Position numbers and translations under genes: made by a program. This document shows, one piece after another, positions 25,239 to 34,071 of a stretch of 64,000 nucleotides of DNA. Source of the stretch: Pseudomonas svalbardensis. Its GTDB lineage: Bacteria; Pseudomonadota; Gammaproteobacteria; Pseudomonadales; Pseudomonadaceae. Positions within the stretch are counted from its first letter, which is position 1. Every line of letters begins with the position of its first letter. The DNA lies in assembly GCF_030053115.1 (NCBI RefSeq), contig NZ_CP125619.1, positions 1,861,001-1,925,000 of the forward strand, in the 5' to 3' direction. Below the pieces are notes generated by a model, which searched no databases, was not told where the DNA came from, and saw only the letters and a program-made list of their open reading frames with translations.

Positions 25239-25642
25239 TGCAATATCCAATCTGTATCGAGTGGGGCGACGAGAACACCGCCATCGGTATTCAGATCCCC
25301 GATATTCCAGGCGCCGTAACGGCCGGGGATACGTTTGAAGACGCCTATAACGCGGCGGTCGAGATTGCTCACATCATGCTTCAGGAGATTGCGGCTGACG
25401 GGGAGTCGATTCCCATGCCTACGTCTGCTGCCGTTCACCGTGGCAATCCCGACTTTGCCGACATGGGCTGGGGAATGCTTGAGCTGGACATCGCGCCGTA
25501 CATGGGCAAAACCGAGAAGGTCAATGTGACGCTGCCCGGCTATGTGATTCAGCGCATTGATCGATATGTGCGCGAGCACAATGTCAAAAGCCGCTCTTCC
25601 TTTCTGGCAGATGCGGCGATGGAGAAGTTGGTTCGACACTGA
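25238..25642 (+). CDS. hicB: HicB-family antitoxin with DNA-binding tail
   Basis: 134 aa. The N-terminal HicB partial RNase-H fold is seen as QYPICIEWGDENTAIGIQIP, then DIPGAVTAGDTFEDAYNAA. The C-terminal part (about 95-134) looks like a ribbon-helix-helix domain (VNVTLPGYVIQRIDRYVREH). It neutralises HicA and probably autoregulates the operon. It ends just before a short REP-like hairpin and a convergent MFS gene. Confidence 0.92.
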   Translation: MQYPICIEWGDENTAIGIQIPDIPGAVTAGDTFEDAYNAAVEIAHIMLQEIAADGESIPMPTSAAVHRGNPDFADMGWGMLELDIAPYMGKTEKVNVTLPGYVIQRIDRYVREHNVKSRSSFLADAAMEKLVRH

Positions 25643-25661
25643 GTGATATCAAACCCATTGC

Positions 25662-25692
25662 CTTCGCGGGCGCCTAACCCTTGCCCGCGAAG
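25662..25692. terminator. Palindrome between convergent hicB and MFS genes
   Basis: CTTCGCGGGC and GCCCGCGAAG pair around an 11-base loop. It could stop transcription from either side but lacks a U tract; it also resembles a single REP hairpin. Confidence 0.5.
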
Positions 25693-25702
25693 CTATTGGT
25701 GT

Positions 25703-26908
25703 CTATGCCGTCGCCAGCGAACGCTTCGGCGAAACATTCAAGAACCGCAACAACGCCAACAGCGGAAACGCGCTACCCACAATCACGATCCACAACCAGC
25801 CGCCATGTTCATACACCCCACTGGCCACCGAAGAACCAAATGCGCCATCGATGAAGATGCTGGTCATGTACAGCGCATTCAGGCGGCTGCGGCTTTTGGC
25901 GTCGAGGGCGTAGACAGCGCGTTGGCCGAGGACCATGTTCATCTGCACGCAGAAGTCGAGCACCACGCCGGTGACCGCGAGGCCGATGACGCTGTAGACC
26001 GGGTGGATGAAGGCGGGCAGGAAGCTCAGGCTGGCGAACAGCAGGGCCAGCAGTGAAGCAATGCGAGTGTGGCCGGCATCGTCCAGTCGACCGGCAATGG
26101 GAGCGGCGATGGCGCCGATGGCTCCGACCAGGGCGAAGATCGCGATCTGGGTTTGCGACAAGCCATGATTGCGCGCCAGTTCCAGCGGCACGGCAGTCCA
26201 GAACAGGCTGAAGGTGGCGAACATGCACCCCTGGTAAAACGCGCGCTGACGCAACACTGGTTGTTGACGCAACAGGGTCCACAGAGACCCAAGCAACTGA
26301 CCATAAGAAGCGCTGTGATCAGGCTGACGCTTGGGAATCGTCAGCGCCAACACCATGCTGATCGCCGACATCAACACCGCTGCAATCACAAACATCGCAC
26401 GCCAGCCAAAATGCTCAGCCACCACACTGGACACCGGTCGCGCCAACAGAATCCCCAGCAGCAAACCGCCCATGATGCCGCCGACCACACGGCCACGCGA
26501 TTCCTCTGGCGCCAGATGCGCGGCCAGTGGAATCAGGATCTGCACCGACACCGAGCTGAATCCCACCAGCAGCGAGATCAGCAAAAACACGTTTGGCTGA
26601 TCGGTAAACGCGGCGCCCAACAGACTGGCAATCGCCACCACGGTCGTGATGATCATCGAGCGGCGGTTTTCCAGCAGATCACCCAGCGGCACCAGGAAGA
26701 ACAAACCTAACGCGTAACCTATCTGGGTCAGTGAAACGATCAGGCTGGCCATGGTGCTGGTCAGGCCGATGTCGGGTGCGATCAGGCCGATGATCGGTTG
26801 GGCGTAGTAGATGTTGGCAACGATAGCGCCGCAGCAGAAGGCGAATAGCAGCACCATGCCTCGGGTCATTGTCGCGGTGCCTTGGGGCGCTTGGGTCGCT
26901 GGGGTCAT
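25703..26908 (-). CDS. MFS transporter, drug/sugar efflux type
   Basis: 401 aa with about 12 membrane segments. The MFS loop 2-3 motif is GDLLENRRSM, with YALGLFFLVPLG before it and a central loop near residues 195-215 (TIPKRQPDHSAS). It resembles bacterial exporters of the AraJ/arabinose-efflux-permease group. The substrate is unknown. ATG at 26908; an in-frame ATG 13 codons later (MTRGMVLLF) is possible. It stands alone, convergent with hicB. Confidence 0.85.
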   Translation of the reverse strand: MTPATQAPQGTATMTRGMVLLFAFCCGAIVANIYYAQPIIGLIAPDIGLTSTMASLIVSLTQIGYALGLFFLVPLGDLLENRRSMIITTVVAIASLLGAAFTDQPNVFLLISLLVGFSSVSVQILIPLAAHLAPEESRGRVVGGIMGGLLLGILLARPVSSVVAEHFGWRAMFVIAAVLMSAISMVLALTIPKRQPDHSASYGQLLGSLWTLLRQQPVLRQRAFYQGCMFATFSLFWTAVPLELARNHGLSQTQIAIFALVGAIGAIAAPIAGRLDDAGHTRIASLLALLFASLSFLPAFIHPVYSVIGLAVTGVVLDFCVQMNMVLGQRAVYALDAKSRSRLNALYMTSIFIDGAFGSSVASGVYEHGGWLWIVIVGSAFPLLALLRFLNVSPKRSLATA

Positions 26909-27221
26909 AACGGGTTTCGCTGAGCAAAAGAGAATGCGCGCAGGCTAAAGGGCTATCGGAATGGGCAGAAGGGACGCTGACGGCTCAGTCGATTTCGGCG
27001 GGCAAGGACGGCGTGACACCGCCGATGTAACTGATTGGCGCAAACCCTGTGGGAGCGAGCCTGCTCGCGATAGCGGCGTGTCAGGCAACAAATTTATCGA
27101 ATGGGTAAATGTCATCGCGAGCAGGCTCACTCCCACAGGGGATCTTCAGCGAACAAGAGTTTTGTGTTCGACCACAAAAAAGGCGACCTTCTCAGGTCGC
27201 CTTTTTCATTGGATTCAGGAA
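26909..27221. other. Intergenic stretch: REP pair and sbp terminator
   Basis: About 310 bp without a gene. It holds an inverted REP pair (27045-27071 and 27114-27141, GAGCGAGCCTGCTCGCGAT type) and a bidirectional-looking terminator. I see no coding signal in it. Confidence 0.8.
27176..27208 (-). terminator. Rho-independent terminator of sbp
   Basis: AAAAAGGCGACC and GGTCGCCTTTTT form a 12-bp stem with loop TTCTCA, 14 bp beyond the sbp stop. It carries A and T tracts on both sides. Confidence 0.92.
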
Positions 27222-28220
27222 TTACTGACCGCTGTAGATCTGATCAAAGATCCCGCCATCATTGAAGTGGGTCTTCTGCACAGTCCGCCAGTCACCAAAG
27301 GTCTTCTCCACCGACAGGAAATCCACTTTCGGGAAACGATCGGTGTACTTGGCCAGCACCGCCGGATCACGCGGACGCAGGTAGTTCGCCGCAGCAATCT
27401 CCTGACCTTCCGGCGACCACAGGTACTTCAGGTATTCCTCGGCCGCAGCGCGGGTGCCTTTCTTGTCGACGGTTTTATCGACCACCGACACTGGCGGCTC
27501 CGCTTCGGCGGAAACACTTGGGTAGATCACTTCAAACTGATCACGACCAAATTCACGGGCAATCATTTCCGCTTCGTTTTCGAAGGTCACCAGCACATCA
27601 CCAATCTGGTTGGTCATGAAGGTCGTAGTGGCCGCACGGCCACCGGTGTCGAGGACCGGCGCTTGTTTGAACAGCTTGCCGACGAAGTCTTTGGCTTTGC
27701 TTTCGTCGCCACCGTTTTTCAGCACATAACCCCAGGCCGAGAGGTAGGTGTAGCGGCCGTTACCCGACGTTTTCGGGTTTGGCACGATCACCTGCACGCC
27801 GTCCTTGAGCAGGTCGGGCCAGTCTTTCAGGGCTTTCGGGTTGCCTTTGCGGACGATGAACACGGTGGCCGAGGTGAACGGCGCGCTGTTGTTCGGCAGG
27901 CGTGTGACCCAGTTGTCCGGGACCAGTTTGCCGTTGTCCGCCAGGGCGTTGATGTCGGTGGCCATGTTCATGGTGATGACGTCAGCCGGCAGTCCATCGA
28001 TCACCGAACGCGCCTGTTTGCTGGAGCCGCCGAAGGACATTTGCAGGGTGATGTTTTCGTTGTGCTCGGCTTGCCAGTGTTTCTGGAAGGCAGTGTTGTA
28101 GTCCTTGTAGAAATCGCGCATCACGTCGTAGGAAACGTTGAGCAGGGTCGGTGCGGCCTGAGCCATGCTGGTCAGTGCCAGGCCAGCGGCCAGAAATGAG
28201 GCGCCAAAGAGTTTTTTCAC
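27222..28220 (-). CDS. sbp: Periplasmic sulfate-binding protein
   Basis: 332 aa. Signal peptide 1-22 (cleavage near AQA-AP). Sulfate/thiosulfate-binding family motifs: LNVSYDVMRDFYKDYN, QMSFGGSSKQARSVIDGL, VIVPNPKTSGNGRY, and DVLVTFENEAE. It delivers sulfate to the CysTWA ABC transporter, whose genes are not adjacent here. A weak promoter with -10 TATAGT lies about 70 bp upstream, as expected for a CysB-activated gene. Confidence 0.94.
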   Translation of the reverse strand: MKKLFGASFLAAGLALTSMAQAAPTLLNVSYDVMRDFYKDYNTAFQKHWQAEHNENITLQMSFGGSSKQARSVIDGLPADVITMNMATDINALADNGKLVPDNWVTRLPNNSAPFTSATVFIVRKGNPKALKDWPDLLKDGVQVIVPNPKTSGNGRYTYLSAWGYVLKNGGDESKAKDFVGKLFKQAPVLDTGGRAATTTFMTNQIGDVLVTFENEAEMIAREFGRDQFEVIYPSVSAEAEPPVSVVDKTVDKKGTRAAAEEYLKYLWSPEGQEIAAANYLRPRDPAVLAKYTDRFPKVDFLSVEKTFGDWRTVQKTHFNDGGIFDQIYSGQ

Positions 28221-28286
28221 TGCGCAGTCCTTGTTTTAAAAAGAGTGTTCATAAAGTTTTTATTTAAAAGCGGCAATTTGCCAGCG

Positions 28287-28315
28287 ACTATAACGGGGCT
28301 CGCATAGTCCTTTAA
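28287..28315 (-). promoter_or_regulatory. Candidate sbp promoter
   Basis: On the minus strand, TATAGT (28287-28292) follows TTAAAG (28310-28315) at 17 bp. The poor -35 suggests activator dependence, consistent with CysB control of sulfate genes in general. An AT-rich stretch lies between it and the sbp start. Confidence 0.5.
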
Positions 28316-28334
28316 AGATTAAAAAGCTCTTTGC

Positions 28335-29159
28335 TTATTCCAGTTTCTTAAACAGCTGATTACCGCACCGTGAGCAGAATGCTGCGCCATGTTCGTGGTT
28401 GTTTTTCTTGCACACCGGGCAGTCATGTTGCAGTTGTTCACCGCGCATCGCGTTAGCCAGTTCGGCGGTAAAAATCCCCGTTGGCACGGCGATGATCGAG
28501 TAACCGGTGATCATCACCAATGACGAAATCACCTGACCCAGCGGTGTCTTCGGCACGATGTCGCCGAAGCCCACGGTGGTCAGCGTGACGATAGCCCAAT
28601 AGATGCCTTTGGGAATGCTGGTGAAGCCGTGCTCCGGGCCTTCGATCACGTACATCAGCGTACCGAACACCGTCACCAAGGTGCAGACGCTGAGCAGAAA
28701 CACCACGATCTTCTGCTTGCTGCCGCGCAATGCGGACATCAGATAGTTGGCTTGCTTGAGGTACGGGCTGAGCTTGAGCACACGGAAAATCCGCAGCATC
28801 CGAATGATCCGGATAATCAGCAGGTACTGCGCATCGGCGTAATACAGCGCAAGAATGCCGGGCACGATCGCCAGCAAATCCACCAGCCCATAAAAGCTGA
28901 ACGCATAGCGCAGCGGCTTGGGCGAGCAGTACAAACGAAGGCCATATTCGATGGCGAAGATGACCGTGAAGCCCCACTCGATGTACGCCAGCACATTGGC
29001 GTAGTTCTGGTGAATGGAGTCGATGCTGTCGAGCATCACGATCACAATGCTGGCGAGGATGATCAACAGCAGAATGCCGTCGAAGCGCTGACCGGCCTTG
29101 GTGTCGCTCTGGAAAACCATGACGTAAAGCTCTTCACGCCAGTTTTTGCTGCTGTCCAT
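28335..29159 (-). CDS. Voltage-gated-type potassium channel with C-terminal zinc ribbon
   Basis: 274 aa from ATG 29159 (a TTG six codons upstream is possible). Six-helix Kv architecture: S4 with regularly spaced arginines RIIRMLRIFRVLKL, pore helix and selectivity filter TVGFGD, then S6 GYSIIAVPTGIFTAEL. The C-terminus has a CPVC...CSRC zinc-ribbon of about 30 residues. TVGFGD predicts K+ selectivity. The ribbon is cytoplasmic and could regulate gating or assembly. It lies 21 bp downstream of the urea transporter gene and may be co-transcribed with it. Confidence 0.88.
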   Translation of the reverse strand: MDSSKNWREELYVMVFQSDTKAGQRFDGILLLIILASIVIVMLDSIDSIHQNYANVLAYIEWGFTVIFAIEYGLRLYCSPKPLRYAFSFYGLVDLLAIVPGILALYYADAQYLLIIRIIRMLRIFRVLKLSPYLKQANYLMSALRGSKQKIVVFLLSVCTLVTVFGTLMYVIEGPEHGFTSIPKGIYWAIVTLTTVGFGDIVPKTPLGQVISSLVMITGYSIIAVPTGIFTAELANAMRGEQLQHDCPVCKKNNHEHGAAFCSRCGNQLFKKLE

Positions 29160-29180
29160 GGATACCGCCTGAACCAATGA

Positions 29181-30104
29181 TCAGCGAAGCCTAGGTTGAT
29201 TCTCCTCCAGAGCGCAAGGCGGACGGGTGACAGTGGTCTTGCCGAGCATTTGAACAACCGTGCGGATCAGCCAGCAGGAGAGGATGAAAGGCGCGGTCAG
29301 CGTGGGCAGACCGATGGCGGCAAACACCGGCGTCAGTAACAGCGCTGATGCAATACCAATGAGCGGTAGCCACGGCAGCCAAGGCTTCTGGTGCTGCGAG
29401 CTGAAGGCGAGGGCGGCGAGTACGGCGTTATAGCCACCGAGGCCGATCAATGCGCTGTAGAAGTCTTGGTGCAGCAGGCTCCAGCCCATGCCCGCGACAG
29501 ACGCGAACAACGCCCAGCAGAATGCGCGGCGATCAGCGATCAGCAAACCCATGGCAATCATCGCACCGGCCAGCGGATGACCGAGGAACATCACCTGGCC
29601 CAGACCTTTGAGTGGTGCGACGAGCATGTTCAGTGTGTTGATTTCGATCAAATGCGCCTTGGTCAACGGCGTGGCGAAGCACAGCAGCAACCAGCCCAGC
29701 CCCACGAAGGGCGCGGTGTAGGCGGGCAGGTATTGGCTGACCCGGGAGCGTTTGAGCCACTGTTGAGTGAGCATCGCGCTCAGGCCTCCCGCTGCAATGA
29801 TCAGCGGCGGCAACATCGCCGACCACGGGAAATAGAGGCTCAGCAGCAAGCCGAGTAAGACACCGTTGTAACTGAAGAGCCCGGCCTGTCGATCGGCCTT
29901 GGCATAGCCGCGTCGTTGCGCGGTGAGCAGCCCGGCGACACCGCCCAGCAGTGCACCGCCGAGCAGGGCGGGCGCGGTGAAAAGAATGGCCAACAGGCAC
30001 AGCAGACCGCACAGCGGATGGCGCTGGAGAAAGATCTGGCTGAAGCCGTTGAGCAGGGCAGTGGCCCAGTCGGGGCAGTGGGTGTTGAAGTGGTTGGCAG
30101 GCAT
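29181..30104 (-). CDS. Urea transporter (UT family)
   Basis: 307 aa hydrophobic protein with about 10 membrane segments and an internal two-fold pattern. UT signatures include LFSYNGVLLGLLLSLYFPW (N-terminal repeat) and GLGGYNAVLAALAF (C-terminal repeat), plus LPAYTAPFV. Members form trimeric urea channels. No urease genes are in the window. ATG at 30104; a REP pair lies directly upstream. Confidence 0.88.
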   Translation of the reverse strand: MPANHFNTHCPDWATALLNGFSQIFLQRHPLCGLLCLLAILFTAPALLGGALLGGVAGLLTAQRRGYAKADRQAGLFSYNGVLLGLLLSLYFPWSAMLPPLIIAAGGLSAMLTQQWLKRSRVSQYLPAYTAPFVGLGWLLLCFATPLTKAHLIEINTLNMLVAPLKGLGQVMFLGHPLAGAMIAMGLLIADRRAFCWALFASVAGMGWSLLHQDFYSALIGLGGYNAVLAALAFSSQHQKPWLPWLPLIGIASALLLTPVFAAIGLPTLTAPFILSCWLIRTVVQMLGKTTVTRPPCALEENQPRLR

Positions 30105-30143
30105 GATGGAATCTGTGGTGTTTCAGTTAAACCGTGTCGCCTG

Positions 30144-30239
30144 CTTCGCGAGCAGGCTCGCTCCCACACTGAATCTGTGTTCAGTCGCCAGATTTGTGAA
30201 CAACACAAATCGACTGTGGGAGCGAGCCTGCTCGCGAAG
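30144..30239. repeat. Inverted REP pair
   Basis: CTTCGCGAGCAGGCTCGCTC (then CCACA) at 30144-30169 and its inverse TGTGGGAGCGAGCCTGCTCG (then CGAAG) at 30215-30239, with an additional inner dyad around ATTTGTG/CACAAAT. It lies between pykF and the urea transporter gene. Confidence 0.88.
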
Positions 30240-30254
30240 GGGCCGGTATGGGCG

Positions 30255-31670
30255 CTAAATCAGCGTCTCAATGCGCAGAGAGTTAGTCGACCCCGGCTGC
30301 CCAAACGGCACACCCGCCGTGATCAATAAGGTGTCGCCACGCTTGGCCATGCCCTGCGCCTGGGCAATTTCCAGCGCCGTCGAGCACACCTCATCCACCT
30401 GCCGCAGCCGATCATTGACCACCGAGTGCACGCCCCATGCCACCGTCAACCGGCGAGCGGTTTGCAGGTTCGGCGTCAGGTTGAGGATCGGCACCGTCGG
30501 CCGTTCCCGCGCGGCTCTCAAACTCGACGTGCCGGACTCGCTGTAATTCACCAGCACCGCCACCGGCAGCACATTGCTGATACGGCGAATCGCGCAGCTG
30601 ATCGCATCAGAAACAGTCGCTTCAGCCTTCGGCCGGCTCACGTCGAGTTGCGCCTGATAGTCCGGGCCGTTTTCCACCTGACGAATGATCTTGCTCATCA
30701 TCTGCACGGCTTCCAGCGGGTACTCACCGGACGCGGTTTCCGCCGACAACATCACCGCATCCGCACCTTCGGCCACGGCATTGGCAACATCGGTCACCTC
30801 GGCACGGGTCGGGGCAGGGGAGAAGCGCATCGACTCCAGCATCTGCGTCGCCACCACCACCGGTTTGCCGAGCTGACGGCAGATGCTGATGATGTTTTTC
30901 TGAATCTGCGGCACGCTTTCGGCCGGCACTTCCACGCCCAGGTCACCGCGAGCGACCATGATCGCGTCGCTCAATTCGGCGATCTCGCGCAGTTGCGTCA
31001 CGGCCGAAGGCTTCTCGATCTTGGCCATCAAAAACGCTTTGTCGCCGATCAGTTCGCGGGCCTCGCGGATGTCTTCCGGACGCTGCACAAACGACAGCGC
31101 GACCCAGTCCACGCCCAGCTCCAGACCGAAGCTCAAATCGCGACGGTCCTTGGCGGTCAGCGGGCTCAGTTCCAACACCGCTTGCGGCACGTTCACACCT
31201 TTGCGGTCCGACAGCTCGCCGCCATTGAGCACGGTGGTGTCGATGGCGTCGGAGTACTTTGTCACCACGCGAAGACGCAACTTGCCGTCGTCCAGCAGCA
31301 GGTCCATGCCCGGCTTCAGCGCCGCGATGATTTCCGGGTGAGGCAAGGTGACCCGGCGTTCATCGCCCGGCGTCGGGTCCAGGTCCAGGCGCAGTGCCTG
31401 ACCGCGATGCAGTTGCACCTTGCCCTCGGCGAACTTGCCGACCCGAAGTTTCGGGCCTTGCAGGTCCATCAGAATGCCCAGCGGATAATTCAGCTGACGC
31501 TCGACTTCACGAATCCACTGATAGCGCTGAGCGTGGTCGGCGTGATCGCCATGGCTGAAGTTCAGGCGAAAGATGTTGACCCCGGCCTGCACCAGCTCAC
31601 GGATGTCGTCGATCCCGTTAGTGGCAGGACCGAGGGTGGCGAGGATTTTAACCTTCTTGTCAGGCGTCAT
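30255..31670 (-). CDS. pykF: Pyruvate kinase
   Basis: 471 aa. Motifs: ILATLGPATN, RLNFSHGDHADH, MDLQGPKLRVGKF, catalytic Lys in FLMAKIEKPSAV, and MVARGDLGVEVP. It converts phosphoenolpyruvate and ADP to pyruvate and ATP. It is last in the glyoxylate operon: its start overlaps the ttuD stop by 11 nt. This fits glyoxylate going via tartronate semialdehyde and glycerate to 2-phosphoglycerate, then pyruvate. The Pseudomonas copy in this context is usually called pykF. Confidence 0.95.
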   Translation of the reverse strand: MTPDKKVKILATLGPATNGIDDIRELVQAGVNIFRLNFSHGDHADHAQRYQWIREVERQLNYPLGILMDLQGPKLRVGKFAEGKVQLHRGQALRLDLDPTPGDERRVTLPHPEIIAALKPGMDLLLDDGKLRLRVVTKYSDAIDTTVLNGGELSDRKGVNVPQAVLELSPLTAKDRRDLSFGLELGVDWVALSFVQRPEDIREARELIGDKAFLMAKIEKPSAVTQLREIAELSDAIMVARGDLGVEVPAESVPQIQKNIISICRQLGKPVVVATQMLESMRFSPAPTRAEVTDVANAVAEGADAVMLSAETASGEYPLEAVQMMSKIIRQVENGPDYQAQLDVSRPKAEATVSDAISCAIRRISNVLPVAVLVNYSESGTSSLRAARERPTVPILNLTPNLQTARRLTVAWGVHSVVNDRLRQVDEVCSTALEIAQAQGMAKRGDTLLITAGVPFGQPGSTNSLRIETLI

Positions 31671-32940
31671 TTTTAGGGCTCTCGAGAATCAGGATGGCAC
31701 GGAAGTCGTTGACGTTGGTGCGGGTCGGCTCAGTGACGATCAGAGCGTCCAGTGCCTCGAAATAGCCGTAGCCATTGTTGTTGTCCAACTCGTCGCTGGC
31801 GCTCAGACCGAGTGCGACAGCGCGGGCGTAGCTGTCCGGGGTCATGATTGCGCCGGCGTTGTCTTCGGAGCCGTCGATGCCATCGGTGTCGCCGGCCAGC
31901 GCGTAGACGCCGGGCAGGCCTTTGAGGCTGTCGGTCAGGCTCAGCAGGAATTCGGCGTTGCGTCCGCCACGGCCATTGCCGCGTACGGTGACCGTGGTTT
32001 CACCGCCCGAGAGGATCACGCAGGGCGCCGCCAATGGCTGACCGTGCAGCACGACCTGACGGGCGATACCGGCGTGAACCTTGGCCACTTCGCGGGATTC
32101 GCCTTCCAGGTCGCCGAGGATCAGCGGGCTGAAACCGGCCTGACGCGCTTTCACCGCCGCGGCTTCAAGCGACTGTTGTGGACGAGCGATCAGCTGGAAG
32201 TGACTGCGCGCCAGGCTCGGGTCGCCGGGTTTGACCGTCTCTGATTCCGGGCTCTGCAGCCAGTTGCGCACCGAGGCCGGGACTTCGATGTTGTAGCGCT
32301 TGAGGATCGCCAGGGCTTCGGCGGAGGTGCTTGGGTCGGCCACGGTGGGACCGGAAGCGATGACCGTGGCGAGGTCGCCCGGTACATCGGAAATCGCATA
32401 GGTATAAACAGTGGCAGGCCAGCAGGCTTTGCCGAGGCGGCCGCCCTTGATCGCCGAGAGGTGCTTGCGCACGCAATTCATCTCGCCGATGGTGGCGCCG
32501 GATTTGAGCAGGGCTTTGTTGATCGACTGCTTGTCGGCCAGGGTGATGCCGGCCGCGGGCAACGCCAGCAGGGCAGAGCCGCCGCCCGAGAGCAGGAAGA
32601 TCACGCGGTCGTCTTCAGTCAGATTGCTGACCAGTTCCAACACGCGTTTGGCGACCGCCAGACCGGCAGCATCAGGTACCGGGTGAGCGGCTTCAACCAC
32701 TTCGATTTTTTCACACGGGGCGCCGTGACCGTAACGCGTCACCACCAGACCCGAGACGTCACCCTGCCAGCAACGCTCGACCACTTGAGCCATGGCGGCC
32801 GCGGCTTTGCCAGCGCCGATGACGATCACCCGACCGCTGCGGTCTTTGGGCAGATGGGCTTCGAGAACTTGCTGCGGATGGGCCGCGTCGATGGCTGTGG
32901 CAAACAGCTCGCGCAGGAATTGTTGCGGATTGACCGACAT
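31660..32940 (-). CDS. ttuD: Glycerate 2-kinase (MOFRL family, TtuD)
   Basis: 426 aa. The N-terminal GCKT domain shows VIGAGKAAAAMAQVVE and FLLSGGGSALLALPA. The C-terminal MOFRL domain shows ILSGGETTVTVRGNGRGGRN and ALAGDTDGIDGSEDNAGA. The family phosphorylates glycerate to 2-phosphoglycerate; older annotations call TtuD hydroxypyruvate reductase. It follows glxR, whose product makes glycerate, after a REP pair, and overlaps pykF. Confidence 0.92.
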   Translation of the reverse strand: MSVNPQQFLRELFATAIDAAHPQQVLEAHLPKDRSGRVIVIGAGKAAAAMAQVVERCWQGDVSGLVVTRYGHGAPCEKIEVVEAAHPVPDAAGLAVAKRVLELVSNLTEDDRVIFLLSGGGSALLALPAAGITLADKQSINKALLKSGATIGEMNCVRKHLSAIKGGRLGKACWPATVYTYAISDVPGDLATVIASGPTVADPSTSAEALAILKRYNIEVPASVRNWLQSPESETVKPGDPSLARSHFQLIARPQQSLEAAAVKARQAGFSPLILGDLEGESREVAKVHAGIARQVVLHGQPLAAPCVILSGGETTVTVRGNGRGGRNAEFLLSLTDSLKGLPGVYALAGDTDGIDGSEDNAGAIMTPDSYARAVALGLSASDELDNNNGYGYFEALDALIVTEPTRTNVNDFRAILILESPKNDA

Positions 32941-32992
32941 GGCGGGCTCCCGGATTTCTTGTTATTGGAGATGTCGGGCCTTGCATCGCCCC

Positions 32993-33082
32993 CGTAGGAG
33001 CGAGGCTTGCCCGCGAACCGGACACCACGGTGTTTCTGCTGCACCGAGGCGATCCCTTCGCGGGCAAGCCTCGCTCCTACAG
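32993..33082. repeat. Inverted REP pair between glxR and ttuD
   Basis: CGTAGGAGCGAGGCTTGCCC (then GCGAA, from 32993) and TTCGCGGGCAAGCCTCGCTC (then CTACA, to 33081) face each other. They sit inside the gcl-pykF operon, where the hairpin could affect mRNA stability or expression of the distal genes. Confidence 0.88.
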
Positions 33083-33113
33083 AGGGACAGGTCGGCCCTC
33101 TGTAGCGCGGATG

Positions 33114-34004
33114 TTACTTATCGCGAATCGAGAAATTCGCCATGTGTTCCAGGCCCTTGATCAGCGCCGAGTGGTCCCAGTTGCTGCCACCGATCGCTGC
33201 GCAGGTGCTGAACACTTGCTGGGTGTTGGCGGTGTTCGGCAGGTTGATGCCCAGTTCGCGTGCGCCGGCCAGGGCCAGGTTCAGGTCCTTCTGGTGCAGG
33301 CTGATGCGGAAGCCTGGGTCGAAGGTGCCTTTGATCATGCGCTCGCCGTGCACTTCGAGGATCTTCGAGGATGCGAAACCGCCCATCAGCGCTTCACGGA
33401 CCTTGGCTGGATCGGCACCGTTTTTCGAAGCAAACAGCAGGGCTTCGGCCACGGCCTGGATGTTCAGCGCCACGATGATCTGGTTCGCCACTTTGGCGGT
33501 TTGACCGTCGCCGTTGCCGCCCACCAGGGTGATGTTTTTGCCCATCGCCTGGAACAGCGGCAGAACGCGTTCGAAGGCATCGGCATCACCGCCGACCATG
33601 ATGCTCAGGGTCGCGGCCTTGGCGCCGACTTCACCGCCGGACACTGGCGCGTCGAGGTACTGAGCGCCTTTTTCGTTGATTTTGGCAGCGAAGGCTTTGG
33701 TGGCAGTCGGCGAGATCGAGCTCATGTCGATCACGACTTTGCCTTTGCCAACACCGGCCGCAACACCGTCGGCGCGGAACAGCACGTCTTCGACCTGCGG
33801 GGTATCCGGCACCATGACGATGATGAATTCGGCTTCTTGCGCGACTTCTTTCGGGTTCGCCAGGGCGACGGCGCCACCGGCAATCAGGTCAGCAGGCGCA
33901 GGGTCGTGGTGCGCCGACAGAAACAGGCTGTGACCGGCTTTCTGCAGGTTCAACGCCATTGGGTGGCCCATGATGCCGGTGCCGATAAATCCGATTTTAG
34001 CCAT
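33114..34004 (-). CDS. glxR: Tartronate semialdehyde reductase
   Basis: 296 aa beta-hydroxyacid dehydrogenase. Rossmann motif GFIGTGIMGHPMALNLQKAG, substrate motif DAPVSGGEVGA, and catalytic Lys in GDGQTAKVANQII. It reduces tartronate semialdehyde, formed by Gcl, to glycerate. It is located 67 nt after hyi in the same operon. Close relatives (GarR, 3-hydroxyisobutyrate dehydrogenase) are distinguished by context. Confidence 0.94.
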   Translation of the reverse strand: MAKIGFIGTGIMGHPMALNLQKAGHSLFLSAHHDPAPADLIAGGAVALANPKEVAQEAEFIIVMVPDTPQVEDVLFRADGVAAGVGKGKVVIDMSSISPTATKAFAAKINEKGAQYLDAPVSGGEVGAKAATLSIMVGGDADAFERVLPLFQAMGKNITLVGGNGDGQTAKVANQIIVALNIQAVAEALLFASKNGADPAKVREALMGGFASSKILEVHGERMIKGTFDPGFRISLHQKDLNLALAGARELGINLPNTANTQQVFSTCAAIGGSNWDHSALIKGLEHMANFSIRDK

Positions 34005-34071
34005 GAGAAAATCCTCTTGTTTTTGTGTTGCTCAAGCAAATAGGGGAGTGCTGCTTTGGGTGGGATCTGTG

